Below are positions 1-8,504 of a DNA stretch of 64,000 bases, in pieces. The notes below the pieces were generated by a model that saw only the letters and a program-made list of their open reading frames with translations, made no database searches and was not told the DNA's origin. The stretch spans positions 397,422 through 461,421 of the forward strand of contig NZ_LPUX01000060.1 in assembly GCF_001651865.1 (NCBI RefSeq), written 5' to 3'. The position numbers and the translations under genes are program-made. This DNA is from Sinorhizobium glycinis. GTDB lineage: Bacteria; Pseudomonadota; Alphaproteobacteria; Rhizobiales; Rhizobiaceae. Position 1 is the first letter of the stretch, and the number at the start of each line of letters is the position of its first letter.

Positions 1-1
1 A

Positions 2-598
2 GGCAGGGCGTTCCTTTCGGCGGCGGATTTTATTGCGGCCGGCGGCGTCGAGGTGCTTGCCGACGAGGTGAGGAACCGCTTCGACAGCCTCGACGTGCTC
101 GTCAACAATGCCGGCACCATGGTCGGTCGCTTTGCGGCAGCTGACCTGACCGACGACGAGTACCGAACGATCGTCCAGCTCAACCAGACCTCGGTGGTGG
201 AGATGACCCGGGCGATGCTGCCGCTGTTGCGCAAGGGCTCGCACCCGGCGGTCGTCAACACCGTGTCGATCTCGGCACGCTCCGGCGGCAGCGCCGGCTC
301 GTCGATCTATTCCGCCACCAAGGCCTTTGTTTCGACCTATTCCAAGGCGCTGGCGCGCGAACTGGCGCCGGACGGGATCCGCGTCAATTGCGTTTCGCCC
401 GGGACGATCACCACCGATTTCCACGAGCGCTACTCGACACCCGACAAGCTCGAGGCGACCCGCAAGTCGATCCCGCTCGGGCGGCTCGGCACCGCCGAGG
501 ATTGCGCGCCTGCCTATCTGTTCCTCGCCTCGCATGCGCTTTCCGGCTATATCACCGGCCAGGTGCTGGAGGTGAATGGTGGCCAGCTCATCTGCTAG
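2..598 (+). CDS. SDR-family oxidoreductase, 5' end outside window
   Basis: The reading frame is open from the first bases of the window, so the start lies to the left. The visible part is the C-terminal two thirds of a classical short-chain dehydrogenase/reductase: an NNAGT motif (cofactor-side Asn), the catalytic YSATK (Tyr and Lys), a PG motif after it, and the typical C-terminal ITGQVLEVNGG. It should be a cytoplasmic NAD(P)-dependent oxidoreductase of the FabG-like type. The substrate cannot be told. An internal GTG near position 53 can be read as a start, but the upstream residues continue the Rossmann fold, so it was not used. Confidence 0.85.
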   Translation, partial: GRAFLSAADFIAAGGVEVLADEVRNRFDSLDVLVNNAGTMVGRFAAADLTDDEYRTIVQLNQTSVVEMTRAMLPLLRKGSHPAVVNTVSISARSGGSAGSSIYSATKAFVSTYSKALARELAPDGIRVNCVSPGTITTDFHERYSTPDKLEATRKSIPLGRLGTAEDCAPAYLFLASHALSGYITGQVLEVNGGQLIC

Positions 599-615
599 GG
601 AAGATATGCGCGTTT

Positions 616-785
616 TGCCCCTCATCCGCCTGCCGGTCCCTTCTCCCCGCACGCGGGGAGAAGGGAGATGCCGCCCCGTCCAAGTCCCCTCTCCCCGCCT
701 GCGGGGAGAGGCTGCGGCGCCTCAGTCCCCTCTCCCCGCAGGCGGGGAGAGGGTTAGTCCTCGGGTTAAACCCGAGGAGAGGGGC
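616..785. repeat. Palindromic intergenic element, family A (TGCCCCTCA ends)
   Basis: Fills most of the gap between the SDR gene and the LysR gene. It begins TGCCCCTCA and ends in an imperfect reverse complement (GAGAGGGGCG). Inside are three hairpins built on CTCTCCCCGC/GCGGGGAGAG and one on CCTCGGGTT/AACCCGAGG. Related copies lie at 3979-4117, 31492-31608 and 52175-52388. Structure and location resemble the mosaic palindromic (RIME-type) elements known from rhizobia; the exact family name was not verified. Confidence 0.75.
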
Positions 786-847
786 GAACCCCGCGTGCGG
801 ATGAGCATTGGAGCAAGGGGCGGTGCCCATCTGCTCAAAGGCCAGGC

Positions 848-1744
848 ATGATCGACAAGCTGGAATTCTTTCTCGTCCTCGCCCGTGAACGGCATTTCGG
901 CCGTGCGGCGGAGGAATGCGGCGTGACGCAACCGACGCTGTCGGCGGCGATCCGCCAGCTCGAGGATCAGCTCGGCGTCATCCTGGTCAATCGCGGCTCA
1001 CGCTTTCAGGGCCTGACGCCCGAAGGCCAGCGGGTGCTCGAATGGGCGCGGCGGATCGTCGGCGATACGCGCACCATGCGCGAGGAGATGCGGGCGGCGC
1101 GCAAGGGCTTGTCCGGTCACATCCGGCTTGCGGCGATCCCGACGACGCTGTCGATGGTGCCGATGATCACCGCGCCGTTTCAGGAGAAGCATCCGGACGT
1201 GACCTTTTCGGTGCTGTCGACCACCTCGCTGCAGATCCTGGCGCTGCTCGAAAATCTCGAGATCGACGCGGGGCTCACCTATCTGGAGAACGAGCCGCTT
1301 GGCCGCGTCACCAGCGTGCCGCTGCAGATCGAGCAATATCACCTGGTTACCGCCGCCGGCACGCCGCTGTCGGATCGCAAAAGCGTGACCTGGAAAGAGG
1401 TTAGCAATATTCGGCTTTGTCTATTGACGGCCGATATGCAGAACCGGCGCATCATCAATCAGCACTTTGCCGAAGCCGGTGCGGTTGCCAGTCCGACGCT
1501 CGAATCGAACTCGATGATCGTGCTTTTCTCCCACGTCCGGACCGGGCGATGGGCGAGCATCATGCCCTACAACGTCGCGAAATCATTCGGTTTTCACGAG
1601 GACATCCGGTTGATTCCGATCGTCGAACCGGACGTGCGTCACACGGTCGGCCTGGTCGCGACCTATCGTGAGCCGTTTACGCCACTGGTCTCGGCGTTGC
1701 TGCACGAGGCGCGCATGCTCAGCGAGCGCAACGTCGATCAATAG
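848..1744 (+). CDS. LysR-family regulator, probably of the fds operon
   Basis: 298 aa, normal LysR length. An N-terminal winged helix-turn-helix (about residues 1-60, with RERHFGRAAEECGVTQPTLS) is followed by a substrate-binding-like effector domain from about residue 90. It lies 177 bp upstream of fdsG in the same direction. In Cupriavidus a LysR protein (FdsR) controls the fds operon, and by position this is the likely counterpart: a cytoplasmic DNA-binding activator or repressor responding to formate or a related signal. The start is the ATG at 848; upstream is palindromic repeat DNA, so no longer N-terminus is likely. The effector is inference only. Confidence 0.85.
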   Translation: MIDKLEFFLVLARERHFGRAAEECGVTQPTLSAAIRQLEDQLGVILVNRGSRFQGLTPEGQRVLEWARRIVGDTRTMREEMRAARKGLSGHIRLAAIPTTLSMVPMITAPFQEKHPDVTFSVLSTTSLQILALLENLEIDAGLTYLENEPLGRVTSVPLQIEQYHLVTAAGTPLSDRKSVTWKEVSNIRLCLLTADMQNRRIINQHFAEAGAVASPTLESNSMIVLFSHVRTGRWASIMPYNVAKSFGFHEDIRLIPIVEPDVRHTVGLVATYREPFTPLVSALLHEARMLSERNVDQ

Positions 1745-1921
1745 ATTTTTTCTATCGACTGACGGAACAGCATTATTGACCCTTCTGCCCTTAAGCGCGA
1801 AGCTTGTTGCCTGTGCAGAGACCGAAGAGGCTCCGACTCTGCAGCAGCGCATGAAATCTAGCGTGTAGCGATCCAGCAAGACCTTGATTGCGACGCGCCG
1901 CGAGCCGGGAGGGCTCTTCGG
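1745..1921 (+). promoter_or_regulatory. Probable fds operon control region
   Basis: 177 bp between the LysR gene and fdsG. It contains an inverted repeat TGCAGAG...CTCTGCA around 1816-1845 that could be an operator or hairpin, and T-rich runs just after the LysR stop. No clear -35/-10 pair could be fixed by eye. The control role is inferred from position before the operon. Confidence 0.4.
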
Positions 1922-2401
1922 GTGAACATTCATCTGCCTGGCGCAGACGTGACCGAGCGGACGCTGGCGATTGTCGGCGAACTCAAGGGGCTGGAAGGCC
2001 CGCTTCTGCCGATCCTGCACGAAATCCAGGACGAGTTCGGCTATGTGCCGCAGGAATGCCTGCCGGTGATCGCCCGCGAACTCAACCTGTCGCGCGCCGA
2101 AGTCTATGGCGTCGTCACCTTCTATCATGATTTTCGCGAACATCCGGCTGGGCGCCATGTACTGAAGCTCTGTCGCGCCGAAGCCTGTCAGTCGATGGGC
2201 GGTGACCGGCTCGCCGAACGCGCCAAGGCGCTGCTCGGCATCGACTTCCACGAGACGACGCCGGACGGCGCCGTGACGCTCGAGCCCGTCTACTGTCTCG
2301 GGCTCTGTTCCTGCTCGCCGTCGGCGATGCTCGACGGCGAGGTGCATGCCCGGCTTGACGAGGCGGAAATCGAGGCGCTGGTCGCGGAGGCACGCCGATG
2401 A
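1922..2401 (+). CDS. fdsG: NAD-dependent formate dehydrogenase gamma subunit (NuoE-like)
   Basis: 159 aa, usual FdsG size. A helical N-terminal region is followed by a thioredoxin-like [2Fe-2S] domain with four candidate ligands C84, C89, C125 and C129, in the CRAEAC and CLGLCSC motifs. It is homologous to NuoE/HoxE and takes part in electron transfer between FdsA and the FMN of FdsB in the soluble cytoplasmic enzyme that oxidises formate to CO2 with NAD+. The proposed start is a GTG; no better ATG lies upstream in frame. The stop overlaps the fdsB ATG by 4 bp (ATGA), indicating translational coupling. Confidence 0.93.
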   Translation: MNIHLPGADVTERTLAIVGELKGLEGPLLPILHEIQDEFGYVPQECLPVIARELNLSRAEVYGVVTFYHDFREHPAGRHVLKLCRAEACQSMGGDRLAERAKALLGIDFHETTPDGAVTLEPVYCLGLCSCSPSAMLDGEVHARLDEAEIEALVAEARR

Positions 2402-3954
2402 CCGTGAAGATCTACATTCCGCGTGATGCCGCAGCGATTGCGCTCGGCGCCGAAAAGGTGGCGACGGCGATGGCCGAGGCGATCGCCGCCCGCGGTCTCG
2501 ATGCGACGATCGTCCGCAACGGCTCGCGCGGCATGCACTGGCTGGAGCCGCTGGTCGAAGTCGAAACCGCCGAGGGCCGCATCGCCTACGGTCCGGTGCA
2601 GACACGCGACGTCGCTTCGCTTCTCGATGCAGGGCTCACCTCGGGTGCCGCGCACCCGCTGTGTCTTGGCAAGACCGAGGATATCCCCTTCCTCAAGCAG
2701 CAGACGCGGCTGACCTTCGCCCGCTGCGGCGTCATCGATCCGCTGTCGCTTGACGATTACCGCGCCCATGGCGGCTTGCGCGGCCTTGAAAGGGCTATCT
2801 CGATGCAGCCGGCGGCGATCGTCGCCGAGGTCACCGAAAGCGGCCTGCGCGGTCGCGGCGGGGCCGGCTTCCCGACCGGCATCAAGTGGAAGACCGTGCT
2901 CGAGGCCGAGGGCGCGCAGAAATACATCGTCTGCAACGCCGACGAGGGCGACAGCGGCACCTTCGCCGACCGGATGATCATGGAGGGCGATCCCTTCGTG
3001 CTGATCGAAGGCATGGCGATCGCCGGCATCGCCACCGGCGCGACCAAGGGTTACGTCTATACCCGTTCCGAATATCCGCATGCCATTGCCGCCATGAGCG
3101 CCGCGATCGAGATCGCGCGTGCCGCCGGCGTGCTCGGCCAATCGGTGCTCGGCTCGACGCATGCCTTCGACATGGAAGTCCGCACCGGCGCCGGCGCCTA
3201 TGTCTGCGGCGAGGAGACCTCTCTCCTGAACAGTCTCGAAGGCAAGCGAGGGCTGGTGCGCGCCAAACCGCCGCTGCCGGCCCACAAGGGTCTGTTCGAC
3301 TGTCCGACCGTCATCAACAACGTGATCTCGCTCGCCTCGGTGCCGGTCATCATGGACAAAGGTGCCGCTTACTATCGCGATTTCGGTATGGGGCGGTCGC
3401 GCGGCACGATCCCGATCCAGATTGCCGGCAACGTCAAGCATGCCGGCCTTTATGAAATCGCCTTCGGCCTGACGCTCGGCGAGATCGTCGACGTGATCGG
3501 CGGCGGCACGGCGAGCGGCCGGCCGGTCAAGGCGGTGCAGGTGGGCGGTCCGCTCGGGGCCTATTTCCCACGGGCACTCTTCGACACGCCCTTCGACTAC
3601 GAGGCCTTCGCGGCAAAGGACGGGCTGATCGGCCATGCCGGCATCGTCGTCTTCGACGACACGGCCGACATGCTGAAGCAGGCCCGCTTCGCCATGGAAT
3701 TCTGCGCGGTCGAGAGCTGCGGCAAGTGCACGCCCTGCCGCCTCGGCTCGACGCGCGGCGTCGAGGTCGCGGACAAGATCGCCGCCGGCATCGAGCCGGA
3801 AAAGAACCGCGAGCTGCTCGCCGATCTCTGCAACACGATGAAGTTCGGTTCGCTCTGCGCGCTCGGCGGCTTCACGCCCTATCCGGTGATGAGCGCCATG
3901 ACGCATTTCCCGGAGGATTTCAAGCCGGCGCCAAGGGTGGAGGCTGCGGAATGA
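2398..3954 (+). CDS. fdsB: NAD-dependent formate dehydrogenase beta subunit (NuoF-like)
   Basis: 518 aa. The N-terminal ~110 residues form an extra domain; then comes the NuoF core with the FMN/NADH glycine-rich motif GRGGAGFPTG at about 152-161 and the [4Fe-4S] ligands C441, C444, C447 (SCGKCTPC) and C487. This subunit passes electrons from the Fe-S chain to FMN and reduces NAD+. It is translationally coupled to fdsG. A palindromic element separates it from fdsA. All key residues are present and the length is normal for FdsB. Confidence 0.94.
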   Translation: MTVKIYIPRDAAAIALGAEKVATAMAEAIAARGLDATIVRNGSRGMHWLEPLVEVETAEGRIAYGPVQTRDVASLLDAGLTSGAAHPLCLGKTEDIPFLKQQTRLTFARCGVIDPLSLDDYRAHGGLRGLERAISMQPAAIVAEVTESGLRGRGGAGFPTGIKWKTVLEAEGAQKYIVCNADEGDSGTFADRMIMEGDPFVLIEGMAIAGIATGATKGYVYTRSEYPHAIAAMSAAIEIARAAGVLGQSVLGSTHAFDMEVRTGAGAYVCGEETSLLNSLEGKRGLVRAKPPLPAHKGLFDCPTVINNVISLASVPVIMDKGAAYYRDFGMGRSRGTIPIQIAGNVKHAGLYEIAFGLTLGEIVDVIGGGTASGRPVKAVQVGGPLGAYFPRALFDTPFDYEAFAAKDGLIGHAGIVVFDDTADMLKQARFAMEFCAVESCGKCTPCRLGSTRGVEVADKIAAGIEPEKNRELLADLCNTMKFGSLCALGGFTPYPVMSAMTHFPEDFKPAPRVEAAE

Positions 3955-3978
3955 TGGCAGCGACGGCATATCGAGCTT

Positions 3979-4117
3979 TGCCCCTCACCCTAGCCCTCTC
4001 CCCGCTCGCGGGGAGAGGGGACACCCCCCTTGCGGTGGCGGCGGTTGAGCAGGACGGCGCGGCATATCCCTTCTCCCCGCCTGCGGGGAGAAGGTGGCGG
4101 CAGCCGGATGAGGGGCA
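3979..4117. repeat. Palindromic element, family A, inside the fds operon
   Basis: 139 bp between fdsB and fdsA, bounded by perfect 9-bp terminal inverted repeats TGCCCCTCA (3979-3987) and TGAGGGGCA (4109-4117). It holds two hairpins, CTCTCCCCGC..GCGGGGAGAG and CTTCTCCCCGC..GCGGGGAGAAG. It sits inside what should be one transcript, so the RNA will fold strongly here and may change the relative amounts of FdsB and FdsA. Confidence 0.8.
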
Positions 4118-4183
4118 GGCGCCGGTATCAGCGGCGGAGGGTAAGCCCGCTCCCGTGAACGTATCTTCCCAGGAGGCCCGTTA

Positions 4184-7063
4184 ATGTCTCTCATTCATGA
4201 AATCGACTTCGGCACTCCTGCTTCCAAGTCCGAAAAGCTTGTGACGCTGACGATCGACGGGCGCGAGATCAGTGTGCCGGAAGGCACGTCGATCATGCGC
4301 GCGGCGATGGAGGCGGGCATCGAGGTGCCGAAGCTCTGTGCCTCCGACATGATGGACGCGTTCGGCTCCTGCCGGCTCTGCCTGGTGGAGATCGAGGGTC
4401 GCGCCGGCATGCCGGCTTCCTGCACGACGCCTGTGGCAGCAGGCATCAGCGTTTCGACGCAGACGCAGCGGCTGAAGGACGTCCGCCGCGGCGTCATGGA
4501 GCTCTATATCTCCGATCATCCGCTCGACTGCCTGACCTGTGCCGCCAACGGCGATTGCGAACTGCAGGACATGGCGGGCGCCGTGGGCCTGCGCGACGTG
4601 CGCTACGGCTATGACGGCGCCAACCACGTCAAGGCGCGCAGCAATGGCGAGATCAACCGCCAATGGACGCCGAAAGATGAATCCAATCCTTACTTCACCT
4701 TCGATCCGGCGAAATGCATCGTCTGCTCGCGCTGCGTGCGCGCCTGCGAAGAAGTGCAGGGCACCTTCGCGCTGACGATCAGCGGCCGCGGTTTCGACTC
4801 CCGCGTCTCCGCCGGCATGAGCGAGGATTTCGTCTCCTCCGAATGCGTCTCCTGCGGCGCCTGCGTGCAGGCCTGCCCGACGGCGACGCTGACGGAAAAA
4901 TCGGTGATCGAGATCGGCCAGCCGGAACATTCGGTCGTCACCACCTGCGCCTATTGCGGCGTCGGCTGCTCCTTCAAGGCGGAGATGCGCGGCGAGGAAC
5001 TGGTGCGCATGGTGCCGTGGAAGGACGGCCAGGCGAACCGCGGCCATTCCTGCGTCAAGGGCCGCTTTGCCTATGGCTATTCCACCCACAAGGATCGCAT
5101 CCTCAACCCGATGATCCGCGAGAAGATCAGCGATCCCTGGCGCGAAGTCACCTGGGAGGAGGCCTTCGCCCATGTCGCCTCCGAGTTCCGACGCATCCAG
5201 TACCAGTATGGCCGCGATTCGGTCGGCGGCATCACCTCGTCGCGTTGCACCAACGAGGAGACTTATCTGGTGCAGAAGCTGGTGCGCGCCGGCTTCGGCA
5301 ACAACAATGTCGATACCTGCGCCCGCGTCTGCCATTCGCCGACCGGCTACGGGCTCAACCAGACTTTCGGCACCTCGGCCGGCACGCAGAATTTCGACAG
5401 CGTCGAGCATACGGATGTCGCCGTCATCATCGGCGCCAACCCGACCGACGGCCATCCGGTCTTCGCCTCGCGGCTGAAGAAGCGGCTGCGCGAAGGCGCC
5501 AAGCTGATCGTCATCGACCCGCGCCGGATCGATCTCGTCCGCTCGGCCCATGTCGAAGCGTCGTACCACCTGCCGATCAAGCCCGGCACGAACGTCGCCA
5601 TCCTGACGGCGTTGGCGCATGTCATCGTTACCGAAGGCCTCGCCAACGAAGCGTTCATCCGCGAGCGCTGCGACTGGTCGGAGTTCGAGGACTGGGCGGC
5701 CTTCGTGGCCGAACCCTATCACAGCCCGGAAGCGACCGAAGCCTATACGGGCGTTCCGGCCGAACTGGTGCGCGGCGCTGCTCGCCTTTACGCGACAGGC
5801 GGCAACGGCGCGATCTATTACGGTCTCGGCGTCACCGAGCACAGCCAGGGCTCGACCACGGTCATGGCGATCGCCAACCTTGCCATGGTGACCGGCAACA
5901 TCGGCCGGCCGGGCGTCGGCGTCAATCCGCTGCGCGGCCAGAACAACGTGCAGGGCTCCTGCGACATGGGTTCCTTCCCGCACGAGCTGCCCGGTTACCG
6001 GCATATTTCCGATGATGCGACCCGCGAGATCTTCGAGAAGCTCTGGGGTGTGAGCTTGAGCAACGAGCCGGGCCTGCGCATCCCCAACATGCTCGATGCG
6101 GCGGTCGACGGCACCTTCAAGGCGCTCTACGTCCAGGGCGAGGACATCCTGCAGTCCGACCCGGACACCAAGCACGTGGCGGCCGGCCTTGCGGCGATGG
6201 AATGCGTCGTGGTGCAGGATCTCTTCTTGAACGAGACGGCCAACTACGCGCATGTCTTCCTGCCGGGCTCGACCTTCCTCGAGAAGGACGGAACCTTCAC
6301 CAATGCCGAGCGTCGCATCAACCGCGTGCGCAAGGTGATGACGCCGAAGAACGGCTATGCCGACTGGGAGGTGACGCAGAAGCTCGCCCAGGCCATGCGG
6401 CTCGACTGGAACTATCGTCATCCGTCCGAGATCATGGATGAGATCGCCGCGACGACGCCGACCTTTGCGCTTGTCTCCTATGACTACCTCGACAAGATGG
6501 GCTCGGTGCAGTGGCCCTGCAACGAGGCGCACCCTGCCGGTTCGCCGATCATGCATGTCGAAGGCTTCGTGCGCGGCAAGGGAAAGTTCATCCGCACCGA
6601 ATATGTGGCGACCGACGAGAAGACCGGGCCGCGCTTCCCGCTGCTACTCACCACCGGCCGTATCCTCAGCCACTACAATGTCGGCGCGCAGACGCGTCGC
6701 ACGGAGAACGTCGTCTGGCACCCGGAAGACCGGTTGGAGATCCACCCGCACGACGCCGAACAGCGCGGCATCCGCGACGGCGACTGGATCAGGCTTGCCA
6801 GCCGTTCGGGTGAGACGACACTCAGGGCGTTGATCACCGATCGGGTCGCGCCGGGTGTGGTCTATACCACCTTCCATCACCCGACGACGCAGGCGAACGT
6901 CATCACCACCGACTTCTCCGACTGGGCCACCAACTGCCCGGAATACAAGGTGACGGCGGTGCAGGTGTCGCCTTCGAACGGCCCCTCCGACTGGCAGGTC
7001 GACTATGACGAGCAGGCCCGCCAATCGCGGCGGATCGCCGGCAAGCTCGAGGCGGCGGAGTAG
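4184..7063 (+). CDS. fdsA: NAD-dependent formate dehydrogenase catalytic alpha subunit
   Basis: 959 aa, full FdsA length. In order: an N-terminal [2Fe-2S] ferredoxin domain, an NuoG-like Cys cluster (HPLDCLTCAANGDC), two [4Fe-4S] motifs (CIVCSRCVRAC and CVSCGACVQAC), the CAYCGVGC cluster, and the bis-MGD molybdopterin domain with the metal-ligand Cys at about residue 383 (CARVCHSPTG), followed by the C-terminal dinucleotide-binding domain. It is a Cys, not selenocysteine, enzyme. It oxidises formate at Mo (or W) and feeds FdsB/FdsG. The ATG at 4184 follows AGGAGG. It is the third structural gene of the operon, followed 8 bp later by fdhD. Confidence 0.95.
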   Translation: MSLIHEIDFGTPASKSEKLVTLTIDGREISVPEGTSIMRAAMEAGIEVPKLCASDMMDAFGSCRLCLVEIEGRAGMPASCTTPVAAGISVSTQTQRLKDVRRGVMELYISDHPLDCLTCAANGDCELQDMAGAVGLRDVRYGYDGANHVKARSNGEINRQWTPKDESNPYFTFDPAKCIVCSRCVRACEEVQGTFALTISGRGFDSRVSAGMSEDFVSSECVSCGACVQACPTATLTEKSVIEIGQPEHSVVTTCAYCGVGCSFKAEMRGEELVRMVPWKDGQANRGHSCVKGRFAYGYSTHKDRILNPMIREKISDPWREVTWEEAFAHVASEFRRIQYQYGRDSVGGITSSRCTNEETYLVQKLVRAGFGNNNVDTCARVCHSPTGYGLNQTFGTSAGTQNFDSVEHTDVAVIIGANPTDGHPVFASRLKKRLREGAKLIVIDPRRIDLVRSAHVEASYHLPIKPGTNVAILTALAHVIVTEGLANEAFIRERCDWSEFEDWAAFVAEPYHSPEATEAYTGVPAELVRGAARLYATGGNGAIYYGLGVTEHSQGSTTVMAIANLAMVTGNIGRPGVGVNPLRGQNNVQGSCDMGSFPHELPGYRHISDDATREIFEKLWGVSLSNEPGLRIPNMLDAAVDGTFKALYVQGEDILQSDPDTKHVAAGLAAMECVVVQDLFLNETANYAHVFLPGSTFLEKDGTFTNAERRINRVRKVMTPKNGYADWEVTQKLAQAMRLDWNYRHPSEIMDEIAATTPTFALVSYDYLDKMGSVQWPCNEAHPAGSPIMHVEGFVRGKGKFIRTEYVATDEKTGPRFPLLLTTGRILSHYNVGAQTRRTENVVWHPEDRLEIHPHDAEQRGIRDGDWIRLASRSGETTLRALITDRVAPGVVYTTFHHPTTQANVITTDFSDWATNCPEYKVTAVQVSPSNGPSDWQVDYDEQARQSRRIAGKLEAAE

Positions 7064-7071
7064 GGAGCGGA

Positions 7072-7977
7072 ATGGCAGGCAAACGATTTCCGGCTTCTCC
7101 GACTGCCGTCACGGTCGGCGCGGCCGACAGGACCGGATTCATAACGACCGCGACGGTTCCGGAAGCAGCGCGGCGCGCGGGCCTGCTCGTCCCGCAATCG
7201 CGCGTCGTGCCGGAGGAGACTCCGATTGCGCTGTCCTATGGCGGGTCGACGCATGCCGTGATGATGGCGACGCCCGCCGATCTCGAGGATTTCGCCGTCG
7301 GGTTCAGCCTGACCGAAGGCGTCATCACCGACCCGGATCAGATCGAAGCGGTCGATGTGGTCGCCGAGGACAAGGGCATCGACCTGCAGATCCGCCTCAG
7401 GGACGAGCAGAACGAGGCGCTGCGCCTGCGTCGGCGCCATATGGCTGGACCCGTCGGTTGCGGGCTTTGCGGCATCGAATCTATCGAGCAGGCGGTGCGA
7501 ACGACGCCGGATGTGTCCGGCTCGCCGCTGAGGCTCTCCGATGCCGATGTCGTCAAGGCGGTTGGGCTGCTCAACGGCCAGCAACCGCTGCACATCGAAA
7601 CGCGTGCGGTTCATGGGGCGGCCTTCTACGTACCGGGCGAGGGGCTGATCGCGGTGCGCGAGGATGTCGGCCGCCACAATGCCCTCGACAAGCTGACCGG
7701 TGCCGCCGCGCGCGCCGGCTTCAAGGGCGCGCAAGGCGCCGTCGTCATCACCTCGCGCGTGTCCGTCGAGATGGTGCAGAAGACTGCCATCACCGGCAGC
7801 CCCGTCATCATTGCCATTTCCGCGCCGACGGCGCTTGCCATCCGCACGGCCGAGGAGGCCGGCATGACGCTGATCGCGCTGGTGCGCGGCGATGAATTCG
7901 AAATCTTCACCCATGCCGAGCGCATAGAGCGGGATGAGGAAAAGTGTGCGCGCTTTTCCGCCCGCATTCCGCGCTGA
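7072..7977 (+). CDS. fdhD: Formate dehydrogenase accessory sulfurtransferase FdhD
   Basis: 301 aa. FdhD moves sulfur from a cysteine desulfurase to the molybdenum cofactor, a step needed for formate dehydrogenase activity. The conserved CxxC is present as C130-GL-C133 (GCGLCGIES), matching the catalytic pair of the E. coli protein. Other family motifs include FAVGFSLTEG and the REDVGRHNALDK segment. It starts 8 bp after fdsA within the operon, as in other fds operons where it is also called fdsC. It is cytoplasmic and acts on FdsA before or during assembly. Confidence 0.94.
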   Translation: MAGKRFPASPTAVTVGAADRTGFITTATVPEAARRAGLLVPQSRVVPEETPIALSYGGSTHAVMMATPADLEDFAVGFSLTEGVITDPDQIEAVDVVAEDKGIDLQIRLRDEQNEALRLRRRHMAGPVGCGLCGIESIEQAVRTTPDVSGSPLRLSDADVVKAVGLLNGQQPLHIETRAVHGAAFYVPGEGLIAVREDVGRHNALDKLTGAAARAGFKGAQGAVVITSRVSVEMVQKTAITGSPVIIAISAPTALAIRTAEEAGMTLIALVRGDEFEIFTHAERIERDEEKCARFSARIPR

Positions 7978-8005
7978 ACAACAATAGAGAGCGGAGCAGT
8001 CGCCG

Positions 8006-8239
8006 ATGTCGCCTGAAAATCCCAACGCCAAGCTGATCTACATGGCGAACCAGATCGCGACCTTCTTTCAGAGCCAGCCGGCGGATGTGGCAGCGCAAGG
8101 TGTGGCGACGCACATCAACAGATATTGGGAGGTCCGCATGCGCCGCAAGCTGTTCGAGCACATCGACCGCGGCGGGGAGGGATTGAACCCGCTGGTCCTT
8201 GAAGCAGCACCGAAGATCCGCCGGCCGGAAGCGGCGTAA
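8006..8239 (+). CDS. fdsD: Formate dehydrogenase delta subunit
   Basis: 77 aa, the usual size for FdsD. The family is small, helical and metal-free; the sequence has the typical LIYMANQIATFFQS start and a C-terminal NPLVLEAAPKI segment. FdsD is associated with the FdsGBA complex in other bacteria and is thought to help cofactor insertion or stability. It is the last gene of the operon, 28 bp after fdhD, and is followed by a palindromic element that probably marks the transcript end. Confidence 0.88.
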   Translation: MSPENPNAKLIYMANQIATFFQSQPADVAAQGVATHINRYWEVRMRRKLFEHIDRGGEGLNPLVLEAAPKIRRPEAA

Positions 8240-8250
8240 TCGAAACCGGG

Positions 8251-8406
8251 AACCCCTCCCCAACCCCTCCCCACAAGGGGGAGGGGCTCCCGAGGCCGTA
8301 GCCTCTCCGTCATTCTTGATCGCTGCTGCAAGGCTCAAGCTTGGGAGGCGCAGTTAAGGCGCGGCAGGCGCCCCTCCCCCTTGTGGGGAGGGGTTGGGGA
8401 GGGGTA
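8251..8406. repeat. Long-TIR palindromic element, family B
   Basis: About 156 bp with near-perfect ~37-bp terminal inverted arms (left from 8252, ACCCCTCCCCAACCCC...; right ending near 8405). A second full copy lies at 14836-14996, and the DNA between the arms is also partly conserved between the two copies. It lies between convergent fdsD and the chemoreceptor gene and may end both transcripts. Confidence 0.75.
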
Positions 8407-8504
8407 TCTTGCGTAGTCCTCGACCTCACCTTTGAAAGCCATCAGGGAAGGTGGCCGCAGGTGTCACCTTCCACTTTCTCCGAGCGCGGCCTTCGGGATT
8501 GCGC

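Noticed and set aside
599..800. Regularly spaced hairpins as a CRISPR array
   Set aside because: The units are palindromes of different length without constant spacer length, and no cas gene is present.
4181..6556. A 791-codon open frame opposite fdsA
   Set aside because: Same reason: antisense shadow of a real Fe-S/Mo enzyme gene, without family motifs or RBS.
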